Positions 1-8,873 of a DNA stretch of 60,872 nucleotides are shown piece after piece. The position numbers and the translations under genes were made by a program. Below the pieces are notes generated by a model. The model saw only the letters and a program-made list of their open reading frames with translations, was not told where the DNA came from and searched no databases. Position 1 is the stretch's first letter; the number at the start of each line of letters is the position of its first letter. This DNA is from Candidatus Poribacteria bacterium. GTDB taxonomy: Bacteria > Poribacteria > WGA-4E > WGA-3G. Location: positions 1-60,872 of the forward strand of contig JAJEIE010000036.1 of assembly GCA_022827625.1 (NCBI GenBank), given 5' to 3'.

Positions 1-281
1 CACTTTTAATCAAGTGCCTTGCGACAGGTGGAATGGTAGGCATTAGGTGTTCCCCTGCTTTGCTCTTTACGGGTACAAACATTGTAATCAACTCCCTTTC
101 GGGGTATATGTTTCCCCATCCAGATCGCGGTATCCCAGAGGTATCAGACTTGGGGGGCATCCGATACATAGCGCTGGCTCCCACGCCAAGATACGGCGAT
201 ATTTTACTGTAGTCAGTGGTTTAACTTGTGAAGTGGACGCTGGGTCTACGCTTTGCACAAGCCTCGCCCTTTAGGGCGAGG
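1..281 (+). mobile_element. Right end of an IS200/IS605-like (tnpB) element, 5' part outside the window
   Basis: No convincing protein is encoded. The segment ends in a perfect hairpin with arms at 262-269 (CCTCGCCC) and 274-281 (GGGCGAGG) around a TTTA loop, preceded by AAG. The same architecture (AAGCC, stem, TTTA or TTCA loop, stem) lies downstream of the two tnpB genes in this window. Upstream is a structured tract including CAACTCCCTTTCGG, resembling CAACCCTTTCGG in the tail of the element at 16.4-17.7 kb. By analogy with known IS605 elements this would be the right end plus an omega-RNA-like region of a tnpB to the left. The hairpin stops exactly one base before the stop codon of the convergent GNAT gene. 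Confidence 0.6.
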
Positions 282-1205
282 TCACTGACGCGTTGGTGTT
301 TCAGAGAGGTCTTTAACGAACTCATACGTCCAATCCACAGTCCGATAACCGCAATTGCTGTAAAAGAGGAAGGCGCGGTGGTTATCCCAGGCAGTACTAA
401 TCGCTGCATGCCGGTATCCGATTTTCTTCATCTCTTGAAGGGCATATTGGAGCAGATAGCGTCCCAAACCTTGCCCCTGAAAATCGTCTTCAACACCGAG
501 CCAAACCGTATGAAACCAGTCTTGGGCATCCGGATGGCTTGAAAACTCACCGCCACAAACAGACTCACAGATGCCAACCTGTTCACCATCTTGATGGGCG
601 AGAACAGTACAATTCGGATGCTTCCCACGTCCCTCCTTCCAGTTAATAGAAAGCGTTACCGGTAGATTTGAAGGCACTGGTGTAACAACGTAGTTTTCCC
701 AATCCAAAAAGACCTCACCTTCAGAACGACGGTACCCATTGAATCCAAGAAGTCCTTGAACTTGGTCAAGCGCGTCCGATAGATAGGCATGTGAAAAGTG
801 ATAGAAACGATACCGACAGTCCTGTGGGAAAGCGAAAATTCGAGAAACATTGAATGCTTTCAGGTAGTCTTCCGCCTTTTCAAGTACGGCTTGTCCAACG
901 CGTCGTTCACCACGTTCATAACCCATAAATCGAATAACACCTACAGTCTCTTCTCTGTTATCTCCAATTTGACTGATGCCGACGTGAATAAACGCTTGCG
1001 GAGCACCGTTCACCGTTGCAACAAAAGCGGTTTCGGAGTCAAGTCCATCTTCCTTTAAATCGGCTTCGTCGGCGGTCACCCGGTGCATTGCAACAGCGAA
1101 TTCTTCCTCTTTTACCGGGTAGCAATGCGGAACGTTGGCGGTTATGTGGTTGTAAAATTGCGTCACCACTGTTTGCATATCGGGTGTATATTGGTGTATT
1201 TCCAT
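282..1205 (-). CDS. Tandem-domain GNAT N-acetyltransferase
   Basis: A 307-residue cytoplasmic protein with two GNAT-like halves. The C-terminal half carries the acetyl-CoA-binding signature (DDFQGQGLGRYLL, about residues 240-252) followed by the usual N..A..FY...GY segment (HRAFLFYSNCGY). The N-terminal half (about 1-150) has a weaker GNAT pattern (ERRVGQAVLEKAEDYLKAF) and is probably a degenerate or regulatory domain. The start is supported by AGGAG 8 bases upstream of ATG. The gene is downstream of the metalloprotease on the same strand but separated by a 240-base repeat-bearing gap, so it probably has its own promoter. Its last codon abuts the IS200/IS605-like right end. Substrate unknown. 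Confidence 0.85.
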   Translation of the reverse strand: MEIHQYTPDMQTVVTQFYNHITANVPHCYPVKEEEFAVAMHRVTADEADLKEDGLDSETAFVATVNGAPQAFIHVGISQIGDNREETVGVIRFMGYERGERRVGQAVLEKAEDYLKAFNVSRIFAFPQDCRYRFYHFSHAYLSDALDQVQGLLGFNGYRRSEGEVFLDWENYVVTPVPSNLPVTLSINWKEGRGKHPNCTVLAHQDGEQVGICESVCGGEFSSHPDAQDWFHTVWLGVEDDFQGQGLGRYLLQYALQEMKKIGYRHAAISTAWDNHRAFLFYSNCGYRTVDWTYEFVKDLSETPTRQ

Positions 1206-1297
1206 GTATTGCTCCTATTTTTTTTTATTTGAGATCTGATTAGCAAGTTTCAATATTAAATTTAACGTGAGTTTAATGTAGGGTTTCTACTTGTAGC

Positions 1298-1407
1298 GCG
1301 ATGCACATCGCATGAATCAACGGTATTCATGCCTTATAGGCATGAACCGGGGCGAGTACGCCGCAAAACTGTTAGTTTGCACAGCACACGCCACAAACTA
1401 ACAGTTT
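1298..1407. repeat. Dispersed intergenic palindromic repeat, copy 1
   Basis: Two nested inverted repeats lie between the GNAT start and the metalloprotease stop. The first is TTCATGCC-TTATA-GGCATGAA around 1327-1347. The second has 14-bp arms at 1366-1379 and 1394-1407. The stretch 1298-1369 is the near reverse complement of 40163-40235 (shared CGCATGAATCAACGGTATTC and CGAGTACGCCGCAAAAC), showing a mobile or repeated intergenic unit. It could act as a transcription terminator for the metalloprotease gene. Confidence 0.75.
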
Positions 1408-1445
1408 GTGCTACAAATACAAAATTCACGTTGAGATCGGATTGT

Positions 1446-4067
1446 TTAGCGTTTATCCACTTGAAAACCGGCATCTAAGGCCTTCGTAATCCGAACTTGC
1501 GACTCTTGGAGGTGTGCCAAGCTATAAGCGTCAAGTCGTCCTTGAGCAGTTTGAAGCACCTGTTGTATCCGAGTGTTGATTTGCGCAAGATGAAGGCGTG
1601 CAAGCGATCTCGCATCTTCAGGTGTGCCACTGTCGGCATCCAACATCAGTTTGATGAGTTGCTTCAAGTGTTCACGTTGCAAACCTCGACGGAAGCTGGA
1701 GATAAACGCATCTGTATTCGACCACTGCTTTTCGTTTGTATTCCGTTCAAGTTCTACCCAAACTGCGTCCGTAATGCCTGAGAAGAGTTCTGGCATTGTG
1801 AAAGCGTCTTCACCTTTAGGAAACTTAAGTTCAGCGTCCTGGACGCGAGAGAGAATCGCCGGATAAAGCAACCGCTCCAAGATGACGGTTTGATTGCGGA
1901 GAATGACATCATGCACCGGATAATCAAAACGGAGCGAATTCCAACTGTCTCCGCCCCAGTCGCTCCAACGCGTAATCGCCAGACTGTTAAGTAAGTCGGC
2001 TGGGAAGTCGAAGGCTTGGTCTGAGAGGGCGTGTTCTTTGATGAATTGGAGTGCCTCGCGTTGTTTCGCTGCAGGGACTGGCACGAAGGGTAAACGTCCA
2101 TTCTCATCGCCGCGATGGTCACGATGGTGATACTGTCCACCGATATATCGGCTTGCGAGATACATTGTGGAACCGTGTTCATACAACAGACTCCCGAATG
2201 CACGCCTGACACGCTGATAGCCCATCCCCTCTGTTGTAACTTTATCTGCAATCTTATCCCAGAGTCCGACAACCACCTCGCGCCGTTGCTTGGCAAACGC
2301 GAGCGGGTCATCACCGAGATCCCAGCGGTTCACCAGTGGGTCGAGGTCCCTGAAGCGATACCCGTAAGCATCCTCATCTGTACCATAAGTGAGATTTGGT
2401 GTCGCAACACGAGAAGCGATTTTGCCGAGTGCCTCTAATTCACCTTCCGGTTTGCTGGCGTTGATAGGCTTATAAGCATACTCGACTACCCAGTAGTCCC
2501 AGGGGCCGATTGTCTTTGTATAGTAATCTCCCTGTTTTTGACCCGCAGGTGCGATATTCACGGCATCGTATTCCATGACGGAACCGATCAGTGCTTCGCC
2601 ACTTTTCTTATTCAGATCATCAAGGGAGAATATTGTACTCGCTTTAAAGTTGTGGCGGAATCCCAACGTATGTCCAACCTCGTGCATCGTCAAGGTCTTG
2701 AGTGCCTGCCCGATAAACTCCTCCGGTAGTTCACCGTTTTCATCAGTCAGACCCCGGGCTTGCAAGACGCTTGCCATAAAGCCCATCTGCCGTGCCAAGC
2801 CGGATGCCATCTGGCACTGAAAGTGTGAAGAGTGATCCATAGGGTGGTCGCGTTCGTATGCCACTTCATCAAAGAACGTCATGTACTCCCGCTGCCAATA
2901 CCTAATCCAACTCTCACCGATCAGGATATCAGCGTCCAATATCTGGCCCGTCAACGGATTCACGCGAGATGGACCAATTGCGAACCCTGCACCGACAACC
3001 CAGCGAATCGTATTATACCGTGCATCTTCTGGGTCCCAGTCCTCGTAATCCTGCTGAATCCGCGCTTCAATCGCATCGGCAAAGCCTATTTTTTCAAACG
3101 CCTTGTTCCACTCCAGGATACCTTGTCGGACATACGGACGATAGCGATGGGGCACGGTTTTCTCAATGTAGAAGATAATCGGATCCATTGGTGGTGAAAG
3201 TTTGGCATCTTTGTCTGCTTTCTCTAAATGCCACCGGTTGACATAGCGGATAAACGGTGCATCGCTGGTTTGAGACGAATAGTCTTTGATCGCCGTCATA
3301 AAATGTCCAAGGCGGTCATCAGCCAATCGTGGACGATAATTGTTTTCTGGAAGTTTCGCGAGACTGTAGTGGAGCGTCAACTGGATGCCACGGCTGTCCG
3401 GAATCGTATCCATAGGTCTTTGTGATGCGTACACCGCTTCGACTTTCAGTTCGACGTTCTTCGGAAACGCTTTGATTGTTCCCCAAGTGCTCCGCGCTTT
3501 GTCAAAACGGGCATCAGGGGCAATACGGCGTGCCAAAGGCGGTAGGTCAGACACAAAGACGGGAGAGATATTCACCAGCAAACTTTTTCGTTGTGGATGG
3601 ATACTTTCAATCTTGAGTGAAAACAGCACGGAATCGTTATGACCCAAGTCAACTGCTTCTGCGATCGGAGTCCCTTTTGTAGCACGGAAACGCTCATTTT
3701 TTCGCACCAGATGCACGTTGTCGCCAACGCGCCGCCAGACGAGCAGCCACTCTTCCAGCGTCATTCCTGAGAGTAGGAAGCCACTCCCTAAACCCCGGGC
3801 AACGCTAATCATACATAGAAACGGCTGCTCTAATTGTGATGGCTGTATTTCACAATAGAGATTCCCTTTTTTCTCGTATAGTTTGAAAAAGCCGTCGTAA
3901 CTTTTGCTGTCTTCGGTAACTTTTGAAAAATCCTCAAACTCTTTTTTCTTTGTTGCTGTTTCCTGTGTTGCGGGTTTTGCGGGTTGTGTCGCTTCCTGAG
4001 CAGATACCGAAAAGCAATAAGCTCCTATTAGCATTAAACAGACCCAAAAAGTCAATTGGTATCGCAT
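1446..4067 (-). CDS. Secreted zinc-dependent metalloprotease (DUF5117/DUF5118-type)
   Basis: An 873-residue exported protein. Residues 1-23 form a signal peptide (hydrophobic core, cleavage near VSAQ-EA). The family fold begins with a beta-rich domain (about 45-250) and continues into the peptidase region with the metzincin motif HEVGHTLGFRH at 462-472. H462, H466 and H472 are predicted zinc ligands and E463 the catalytic base. Length matches the 800-900 residues usual for this family, which pairs DUF5117 and DUF5118 with a C-terminal helical domain. The start is well supported by AAGGAG upstream of ATG. It probably acts in the periplasm or outside the cell; the substrate is unknown. It stands alone, with a repeat at its 3' side. 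Confidence 0.93.
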   Translation of the reverse strand: MRYQLTFWVCLMLIGAYCFSVSAQEATQPAKPATQETATKKKEFEDFSKVTEDSKSYDGFFKLYEKKGNLYCEIQPSQLEQPFLCMISVARGLGSGFLLSGMTLEEWLLVWRRVGDNVHLVRKNERFRATKGTPIAEAVDLGHNDSVLFSLKIESIHPQRKSLLVNISPVFVSDLPPLARRIAPDARFDKARSTWGTIKAFPKNVELKVEAVYASQRPMDTIPDSRGIQLTLHYSLAKLPENNYRPRLADDRLGHFMTAIKDYSSQTSDAPFIRYVNRWHLEKADKDAKLSPPMDPIIFYIEKTVPHRYRPYVRQGILEWNKAFEKIGFADAIEARIQQDYEDWDPEDARYNTIRWVVGAGFAIGPSRVNPLTGQILDADILIGESWIRYWQREYMTFFDEVAYERDHPMDHSSHFQCQMASGLARQMGFMASVLQARGLTDENGELPEEFIGQALKTLTMHEVGHTLGFRHNFKASTIFSLDDLNKKSGEALIGSVMEYDAVNIAPAGQKQGDYYTKTIGPWDYWVVEYAYKPINASKPEGELEALGKIASRVATPNLTYGTDEDAYGYRFRDLDPLVNRWDLGDDPLAFAKQRREVVVGLWDKIADKVTTEGMGYQRVRRAFGSLLYEHGSTMYLASRYIGGQYHHRDHRGDENGRLPFVPVPAAKQREALQFIKEHALSDQAFDFPADLLNSLAITRWSDWGGDSWNSLRFDYPVHDVILRNQTVILERLLYPAILSRVQDAELKFPKGEDAFTMPELFSGITDAVWVELERNTNEKQWSNTDAFISSFRRGLQREHLKQLIKLMLDADSGTPEDARSLARLHLAQINTRIQQVLQTAQGRLDAYSLAHLQESQVRITKALDAGFQVDKR

Positions 4068-4225
4068 GGTCTCTTCTCCTTATTTGAGGTGTAATTGGTA
4101 GGTTTCCAAAACTTACTGTTATCAAAGTAGGCACATTAACTTAGGCGTATCTCGCTATTTTCAACGTTATATTATGTTGTAACCCTAACGTAGATGAAAG
4201 TATCAATTTTTCTTACACAGGGAAT

Positions 4226-4981
4226 TTAGTGATAATGAATCCGCTGACTACCATCAAAGGAGAACCGGGGCCAATCGCGTTCCCAGTTTTCGGAGGCATA
4301 AGGGATATAATGACACGCCAACGCGTGTCTACGTGTACCTGGCTTCAAAATCTCCGCACCCCCGTGAATTAACTTCCCGTCAAATAGAATGACATCTCCA
4401 GCGTTTACCATAACCTGAACCGCATCCGTGCCATTTCCTTGGAAAACTTGTTTGACTGCCGGAAAATAGCGGTTGTGTTGTTGTAGCTCGTAAGTCTCTC
4501 CCGATAACAATGTCATTGGTACATCTTGTTTGGTAATTAATCGTCCCTTATGGGATCCAGGCTGCACAACGAGAGGACCGTTATCCGCATCAACATCAAC
4601 CATCGCAATCCATGCAGACATGCAGTCGGGTAAATAGTATTGGTCTTGATGGAATGGATGCTCCGACCCTTCGTAAAAGTGCATCGTTTGGATGCCTTCC
4701 GGTTCACCGCCGAAGCAGTCTGTGAGTGGCTTGTGTAAGCGCGAATCGATCATCAAATCCAATACACGTTGGTCATATAGGTGCTGATTAAAAGTGCGAG
4801 CCCCATATTTATCTTGTTGAAAGAATCCTTCAAGATGTTTGCGTCCGGCGTGAAGGTCTTCCATGTGCTCAACAAAGTTTTGACATTCTTCCGCCGAGAG
4901 AACGTTTTTAAGGACAAGATACCCGTTTTCTTGATAAAACCCTTTTTGTGTAGGTGTCAAACCTGCCTGCTCAGATGCCAT
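4226..4981 (-). CDS. Phytanoyl-CoA dioxygenase (PhyH) family protein
   Basis: A 251-residue Fe(II)/2-oxoglutarate-dependent oxygenase of the PhyH family. It starts with the typical N-terminal pattern (F..NGYLVLKNVLS..E). The metal-binding H-x-D is in HPFHQDQYY (about residues 114-122). The distal His is in LIHGGAEI, followed by a 2-oxoglutarate-binding Arg (TRRHALACHY). SD AAGGAG precedes the ATG. Substrate cannot be read from sequence; bacterial members hydroxylate diverse small molecules. It is divergently oriented to the alcohol dehydrogenase gene, with its own promoter in the shared spacer. Two further PhyH genes occur at 28.8 and 29.7 kb. Confidence 0.92.
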   Translation of the reverse strand: MASEQAGLTPTQKGFYQENGYLVLKNVLSAEECQNFVEHMEDLHAGRKHLEGFFQQDKYGARTFNQHLYDQRVLDLMIDSRLHKPLTDCFGGEPEGIQTMHFYEGSEHPFHQDQYYLPDCMSAWIAMVDVDADNGPLVVQPGSHKGRLITKQDVPMTLLSGETYELQQHNRYFPAVKQVFQGNGTDAVQVMVNAGDVILFDGKLIHGGAEILKPGTRRHALACHYIPYASENWERDWPRFSFDGSQRIHYH

Positions 4982-5030
4982 CGTGTCTCCTTCAGTGATG
5001 TGCTGTGTTCGCGCTGGTTAAACCTGAATA

Positions 5031-5060
5031 ATTTTATCACGATTGTGAGGTCATTGTCAA
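5031..5060 (-). promoter_or_regulatory. Sigma-70-type promoter for the PhyH gene
   Basis: On the minus strand TTGACA (5055-5060) and TAAAAT (5031-5036) are separated by 18 bp, with an extended -10 TGA immediately upstream. It lies about 50 bases from the PhyH start codon. Confidence 0.55.
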
Positions 5061-5084
5061 GAAAGAGTCGGGATTGGAAATAAT

Positions 5085-5142
5085 CAACGGTATGAATGCC
5101 GTATGGCATTCACCGTCCTACAGAGGAATTGAATGCCTCTGT
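5085..5142. repeat. Dispersed intergenic palindromic repeat, short copy
   Basis: Inverted repeats GAATGCC-GTAT-GGCATTC (5094-5111) and ACAGAGG...CCTCTGT (5120-5126 with 5136-5142) lie in the 322-base divergent spacer 4982-5303. The flank AATCAACGGTAT matches the repeat copies at 1.3 and 40.2 kb. The rest of the spacer holds two opposing promoters and no gene. Confidence 0.6.
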
Positions 5143-5175
5143 ACTTTGGGAATCTGTAAGTCTCCGAGATATATC

Positions 5176-5204
5176 TTGACCGATTGCTCTGTCTGTGTTA
5201 TTCT
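5176..5204 (+). promoter_or_regulatory. Sigma-70-type promoter for the alcohol dehydrogenase gene
   Basis: TTGACC (5176-5181), a 17-bp spacer and TATTCT (5199-5204), with an extended -10 TGT directly before it. It is about 100 bases upstream of the dehydrogenase start. Confidence 0.5.
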
Positions 5205-5303
5205 GTCCTAACCAATACTTTTTAAAAGGAGGCAACCTTTCTCTCCTCCGCAAAAACCACACCCGTTCTGGTCTGGATTCTGGAGAGGTAGGTAACGGTT
5301 TTT

Positions 5304-6320
5304 ATGCAGGTTGCAGCAATGTTTGGTGAAGGTAAAGGTGGGGTCGTTGAAAAGCCAGACCCCCAAGCAGCAGGGGATGTCGTCGTCGTCAAAATTCACG
5401 CCGTTCCAATGTGTACAGAATATAAAGGATTCATAGGCGGAGGCACCGGTGAACGCTTTGGACACGAAGCCGCGGGTGAAGTTGTTGAAGTCGCGCAACC
5501 CGGTCGCGTCAAGGTAGGTGACCGCGTCGTCGTGCAACCTCAGAGCGGTTGCGGCAAGTGTTCATTGTGTGTTGTTGGGGAACATATCCACTGCCAGAAT
5601 GGACGGAATATTCGAGAGACACTCGGTACAGACCCGGCTTCGGCAACTTACGCGCAGTATCTGCACAAGGTAGACGAGTTGCTGTCCCCGATCCCAGATG
5701 GCGTGAGTTATGAACACGCAGGAATGGCGTGCTGTGGACTTGGACCGACATTTGGGGCAATGGAGCAGATGCAAGTCAACGCCTTGGATACCGTTATGGT
5801 TACCGGTTTAGGGCCCGTCGGGTTAGGCGGTATTATCAATGCTCATTATCGGGGCGCGCGTGTCATCGGCGTGGAAAGCCATCCGTATCGTGCCGAACTC
5901 GCCAAGAAATTAGGCGCGGAAGCCGTCTTCAACCCAACAGATTCGGATGTCCTTGAACAGATTCTCGACTTCACAGACGGTGTCGGTGTTGACAAGGCTG
6001 TGGACTGTTCGGGGGCATCCGCTGCGCATCGGTTAATGGTCGATGCAGCGCGCAGAAAAGGACAGGTCACATTCGTCGGTGAAGGTGGGGACTTCCCACT
6101 CGGCGCAAGTCGGGATATGATTCGGAAGGGGCTTGTCCTTCGCGGAAATTGGCACTACAACCTTGGGGATTATCCCAAATTAATGCAGGTCATTCAGTCT
6201 GTATCCGATCAGATTGATACCTTTATCACACACACCTTCCCGATGCGCGACGTGCAGCAGGCATGGGAACTCCAAGCGACGGGCGAATGTGGTAAGGTTG
6301 TACTGCACCCGTGGGAATAG
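5304..6320 (+). CDS. Zinc-dependent medium-chain alcohol dehydrogenase
   Basis: A 338-residue MDR-superfamily NAD(P)-dependent dehydrogenase. The catalytic zinc site is suggested by Cys in VPMCTEYKGF and the GHEAAGEV motif. The structural zinc lobe is intact (CGKCSLCVVGEHIHC, C-x2-C-x2-C-x7-C). The Rossmann glycine motif GLGPVGLGG lies near residue 168. Length and domain order are typical of sorbitol/threonine dehydrogenase-like enzymes. The ATG has GGAGAGGTAGG upstream. It is monocistronic, with a convergent neighbour 25 bases away. The substrate, probably a polyol or sugar alcohol, cannot be specified. Confidence 0.92.
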   Translation: MQVAAMFGEGKGGVVEKPDPQAAGDVVVVKIHAVPMCTEYKGFIGGGTGERFGHEAAGEVVEVAQPGRVKVGDRVVVQPQSGCGKCSLCVVGEHIHCQNGRNIRETLGTDPASATYAQYLHKVDELLSPIPDGVSYEHAGMACCGLGPTFGAMEQMQVNALDTVMVTGLGPVGLGGIINAHYRGARVIGVESHPYRAELAKKLGAEAVFNPTDSDVLEQILDFTDGVGVDKAVDCSGASAAHRLMVDAARRKGQVTFVGEGGDFPLGASRDMIRKGLVLRGNWHYNLGDYPKLMQVIQSVSDQIDTFITHTFPMRDVQQAWELQATGECGKVVLHPWE

Positions 6321-6345
6321 TTGCTGAAGAGCCAGCACGGAAAGG

Positions 6346-7698
6346 TTACCAGACGGTCGCGTCTTGGAGACGCCGCAGTTTGAGAACAAAGGAATCCTCG
6401 TTGAGTTCTACCATATCGTAAGAGATCGCTTCCCCTTGGGAGACATCGCTTTTGAGGTTGACACCATAAGCCAAACCGAGGGGAAGTAGATTCTCAGCAC
6501 GCGCAATCTCTGCTTTCTCAATCAAGCCGTTGACAGTATAGCCGCCGCTGCCATCAAGCACCTCTCCGGCTTTTAAGTCGCGTTTGGCAACCGTTATGAC
6601 CTCAGCGACCGGTGTCGGCAACGGCGTGCCCGTCGGTTGTCCGTAAAGCGCAGCTTTCGCAATCGAAATTGGTGCCTCAACGGCTACAAGATGGTACGGA
6701 CGATAGAGAAGATAGTTATTACCGTCGCCACCCGGATGTAGGTTGTAACTGGCAAGGTCTTCCTGCGTGAACGGGTGATCCGTCCGAATCACGACGAACA
6801 CTCCCATCCGAAGTGGATCGTCTAAGGTCGTTTTGCCATCGGGTGCGATGCTGTTTGCGAGTTCGACGACACCGTGGCGGCTCAAAATGCCGCCTTCTTC
6901 CTTTAAACTAAAGACGTGGGCGATGTCGGAGATGTTCACTGAAGGTTCGTGCATCCCGCGAATATCTGGTGCGAGTCCTGCCATGTTCGCTAATGAGGTC
7001 ATCTCAATCTGTGCTTTTGAACCGTCGCGGAACGAGTTGAACATCTTGAAGTTAATCGTGCGCCGCTCAATGAGTTCTTCACTAAACCCGAACCGTTGCG
7101 GAACGGTCTCTGGTACCCCAGCGCGGTCGTCATCATAAAAGACTGTTCCCCTCCCCGCAGCGACGATCTCGAAACCGAGTGTTTTTGCCCACTCAACGAT
7201 GTTCATCGTCACACCCGGTTGGTCACCGTCAACAAGGGTATAGACGACACCAGCGTTATCTGCTAAGCGTCTCAGGAAAGGACCGACGGTCACATCTGTT
7301 TCGACGTTAACCATCACGAGATGCTTTTTGTGCATCAGTGTGTGATACGCCATTTCTGCGCCGATTTCTGGGATACCGGTTGCTTCGACAACCACATCGA
7401 TGAGATCCGATTGGATAATGTGCAGTCCGTCCTTAGTGATAGCTCGTTTCCAACTGCGGATGGTGTCGTTCAAGGTGTTCGTATCCGCAACGCGCGAGAT
7501 TGCGTCGGGTGGGATATTGCTGGCGGTGTAGGCGTTTGTCGCGTGCGCCAAATCGATGTCGGCAATCGCGCTCGCGACGATACCTTGCATCTGTGAAAGC
7601 TGCGCGACCAATCCGGCACCAAATTTTCCGGCACCGATGATACCCACACGAATCGGATTGTTTGCTGCTGCGCGCTCGGCGAGTTGTCTACTGAACAT
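6346..7698 (-). CDS. NAD(P)-dependent oxidoreductase with C-terminal SAF domain (homoserine-dehydrogenase-like)
   Basis: A 450-residue protein. An N-terminal Rossmann domain (VGIIGAGKFGAGL, about residues 18-30) is followed by a homoserine-dehydrogenase-like catalytic region and a C-terminal SAF-like segment (about 360-420; AKRDLKAGEVLDGSGGYTVNG). This family is commonly annotated as a SAF-domain or Gfo/Idh-like oxidoreductase of sugar-acid catabolism; it is not the biosynthetic homoserine dehydrogenase. AAGGAA about 10 bases upstream supports the ATG. The next upstream gene on the same strand, a GNAT, ends only 29 bases away, so the two could be co-transcribed. Substrate unknown. Confidence 0.85.
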   Translation of the reverse strand: MFSRQLAERAAANNPIRVGIIGAGKFGAGLVAQLSQMQGIVASAIADIDLAHATNAYTASNIPPDAISRVADTNTLNDTIRSWKRAITKDGLHIIQSDLIDVVVEATGIPEIGAEMAYHTLMHKKHLVMVNVETDVTVGPFLRRLADNAGVVYTLVDGDQPGVTMNIVEWAKTLGFEIVAAGRGTVFYDDDRAGVPETVPQRFGFSEELIERRTINFKMFNSFRDGSKAQIEMTSLANMAGLAPDIRGMHEPSVNISDIAHVFSLKEEGGILSRHGVVELANSIAPDGKTTLDDPLRMGVFVVIRTDHPFTQEDLASYNLHPGGDGNNYLLYRPYHLVAVEAPISIAKAALYGQPTGTPLPTPVAEVITVAKRDLKAGEVLDGSGGYTVNGLIEKAEIARAENLLPLGLAYGVNLKSDVSQGEAISYDMVELNEDSFVLKLRRLQDATVW

Positions 7699-7727
7699 CT
7701 TCAGATTCCTTAAGTTTAGAACACTGT

Positions 7728-8306
7728 TTAAGTGATGTTTTCGTTTATTTTTTTGTATTTTGCGCGTGTAATCTCAAAGTCTAACGTCTTCCCACCATCT
7801 ATTTCTCGTGCAACCGTGAATCCAAGCGACTCCCACAATCTTTTTGAACGCGGATTGTCGGCGCGGACATCCACCGGGCAGAAGCGATCAATCCCTAATT
7901 TTTCAAACGCATGTGCCATCAAGCATCGCACGACCTCTTTTCCATAGCCTTTCCCCCACAGTGTTTTGTCCCATATTCCGATGGGTGAGCGCATCACTTT
8001 TTCACCCTCAATTTTCGCCCGTTCCAAGTTCATCCACTGCAAGCAGACTTCGCCAATGGTTCTGTCACTTGCCTTCTCTACGATTGCAAACAAAAATCCG
8101 TCTTTCCGCATGTATTCACCAGCACTTTTGAGGTATTCCTTTGTCACAGGTGCGTCAGGTGACTCTCCCTCCATGGCATTCAAAAAATCGGGATCTTGAT
8201 AAAACGGAACCGCCGTATCAAAATCGGCATCCTTGAAGGGTCGGAGTATCAGACGCTCGGTTTCTAAGTGAATATTGTGCTCTGCAAAGTTATCGGGTTG
8301 TGTCAT
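7728..8306 (-). CDS. RimJ/RimL-type GNAT N-acetyltransferase
   Basis: A 192-residue single-domain GNAT. It shows the family opening ETERLILRPFKDADFD and the acetyl-CoA loop (DKTLWGKGYGKEVVRCLM, about residues 113-130). The C-terminal motif is N..S..L.E.LGF (NPRSKRLWESLGFTVAREI). AAGGAAAG precedes the ATG. It lies between the aspartyl protease (21-base gap) and the SAF-domain oxidoreductase on the same strand, suggesting a short operon. The acetyl acceptor is unknown. Confidence 0.9.
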   Translation of the reverse strand: MTQPDNFAEHNIHLETERLILRPFKDADFDTAVPFYQDPDFLNAMEGESPDAPVTKEYLKSAGEYMRKDGFLFAIVEKASDRTIGEVCLQWMNLERAKIEGEKVMRSPIGIWDKTLWGKGYGKEVVRCLMAHAFEKLGIDRFCPVDVRADNPRSKRLWESLGFTVAREIDGGKTLDFEITRAKYKKINENIT

Positions 8307-8327
8307 TTTTGAAACTTTCCTTACCAG

Positions 8328-8741
8328 TTAGAGAATTTCTATAATCCATTCGCCATCGTGGGCAGGATTATAGATTAAGCCTTTCTTTATATCAACGCAG
8401 AGATCAAGATGTTCCAATACCATGTGTCCGATGAGGACAGGCGACCCTTCAGGGAGATCGGTAACTTGTATTGACCTTGTCCGTCCCAGAATCGTAAATT
8501 GGACTTCTGAGTAAAGAATACGCTCAGTGATACCCGTGGCAGTGCGAGCTCGCGTCGTTTCAATCGGCGTGAGACCGAGCTGCTCAATGAGCGAGGTTGG
8601 TAGGCAAAGTCCTGTCGCACCGGTATCAACGAGGGCATCCGGGACCGTAATCTTCCGCACGTCTTCTGGATCCATAGCACCCAGTTTTACGGCTACCAAG
8701 TCATATAGATTTTCGAGTTCGACTTGTGTTGTGTGTCTCAT
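8328..8741 (-). CDS. Retropepsin-like aspartyl protease (clan AA), single domain
   Basis: A 137-residue protein with one retroviral-type aspartic protease motif (ALVDTGATGLCLP, catalytic Asp near residue 38). The flap-region pattern (TARTATG) and a second hydrophobic-Gly motif (SPVLIGHMVLEHLDLCVD) follow. Retropepsins act as dimers, so a homodimeric soluble enzyme is expected. No signal peptide or membrane helix is visible. SD AGGAG precedes the ATG, and a promoter is visible upstream. It probably heads a three-gene minus-strand unit with the GNAT and oxidoreductase. The physiological substrate is unknown. Confidence 0.85.
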   Translation of the reverse strand: MRHTTQVELENLYDLVAVKLGAMDPEDVRKITVPDALVDTGATGLCLPTSLIEQLGLTPIETTRARTATGITERILYSEVQFTILGRTRSIQVTDLPEGSPVLIGHMVLEHLDLCVDIKKGLIYNPAHDGEWIIEIL

Positions 8742-8800
8742 TTCTTTCGCTCCTGTTTTAGTGTTAAATTTTGAAATCGAGGGTCATATTAACGCTCACA

Positions 8801-8830
8801 ATTATAGCAGGTCTGGATGAGAGAAGTCAA
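8801..8830 (-). promoter_or_regulatory. Sigma-70-type promoter for the aspartyl protease operon
   Basis: On the minus strand TTGACT (8825-8830), an 18-bp spacer and a perfect TATAAT (8801-8806), about 60 bases before the start codon. Confidence 0.65.
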
Positions 8831-8873
8831 GACGAACAAAATTTGCTTTAGCGTAGACCCGCGCCTATGAACA

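Noticed and set aside
1-281. 75-codon ORF at 47-274 in the left-edge element
   Set aside because: No recognisable protein features. It overlaps the conserved right-end hairpin and structured tract, and reads better as non-coding element DNA.
1754-2314. 186-codon minus-strand ORF inside the metalloprotease
   Set aside because: It overlaps the 873-residue metalloprotease in another frame and has no signal, motif or ribosome binding site.
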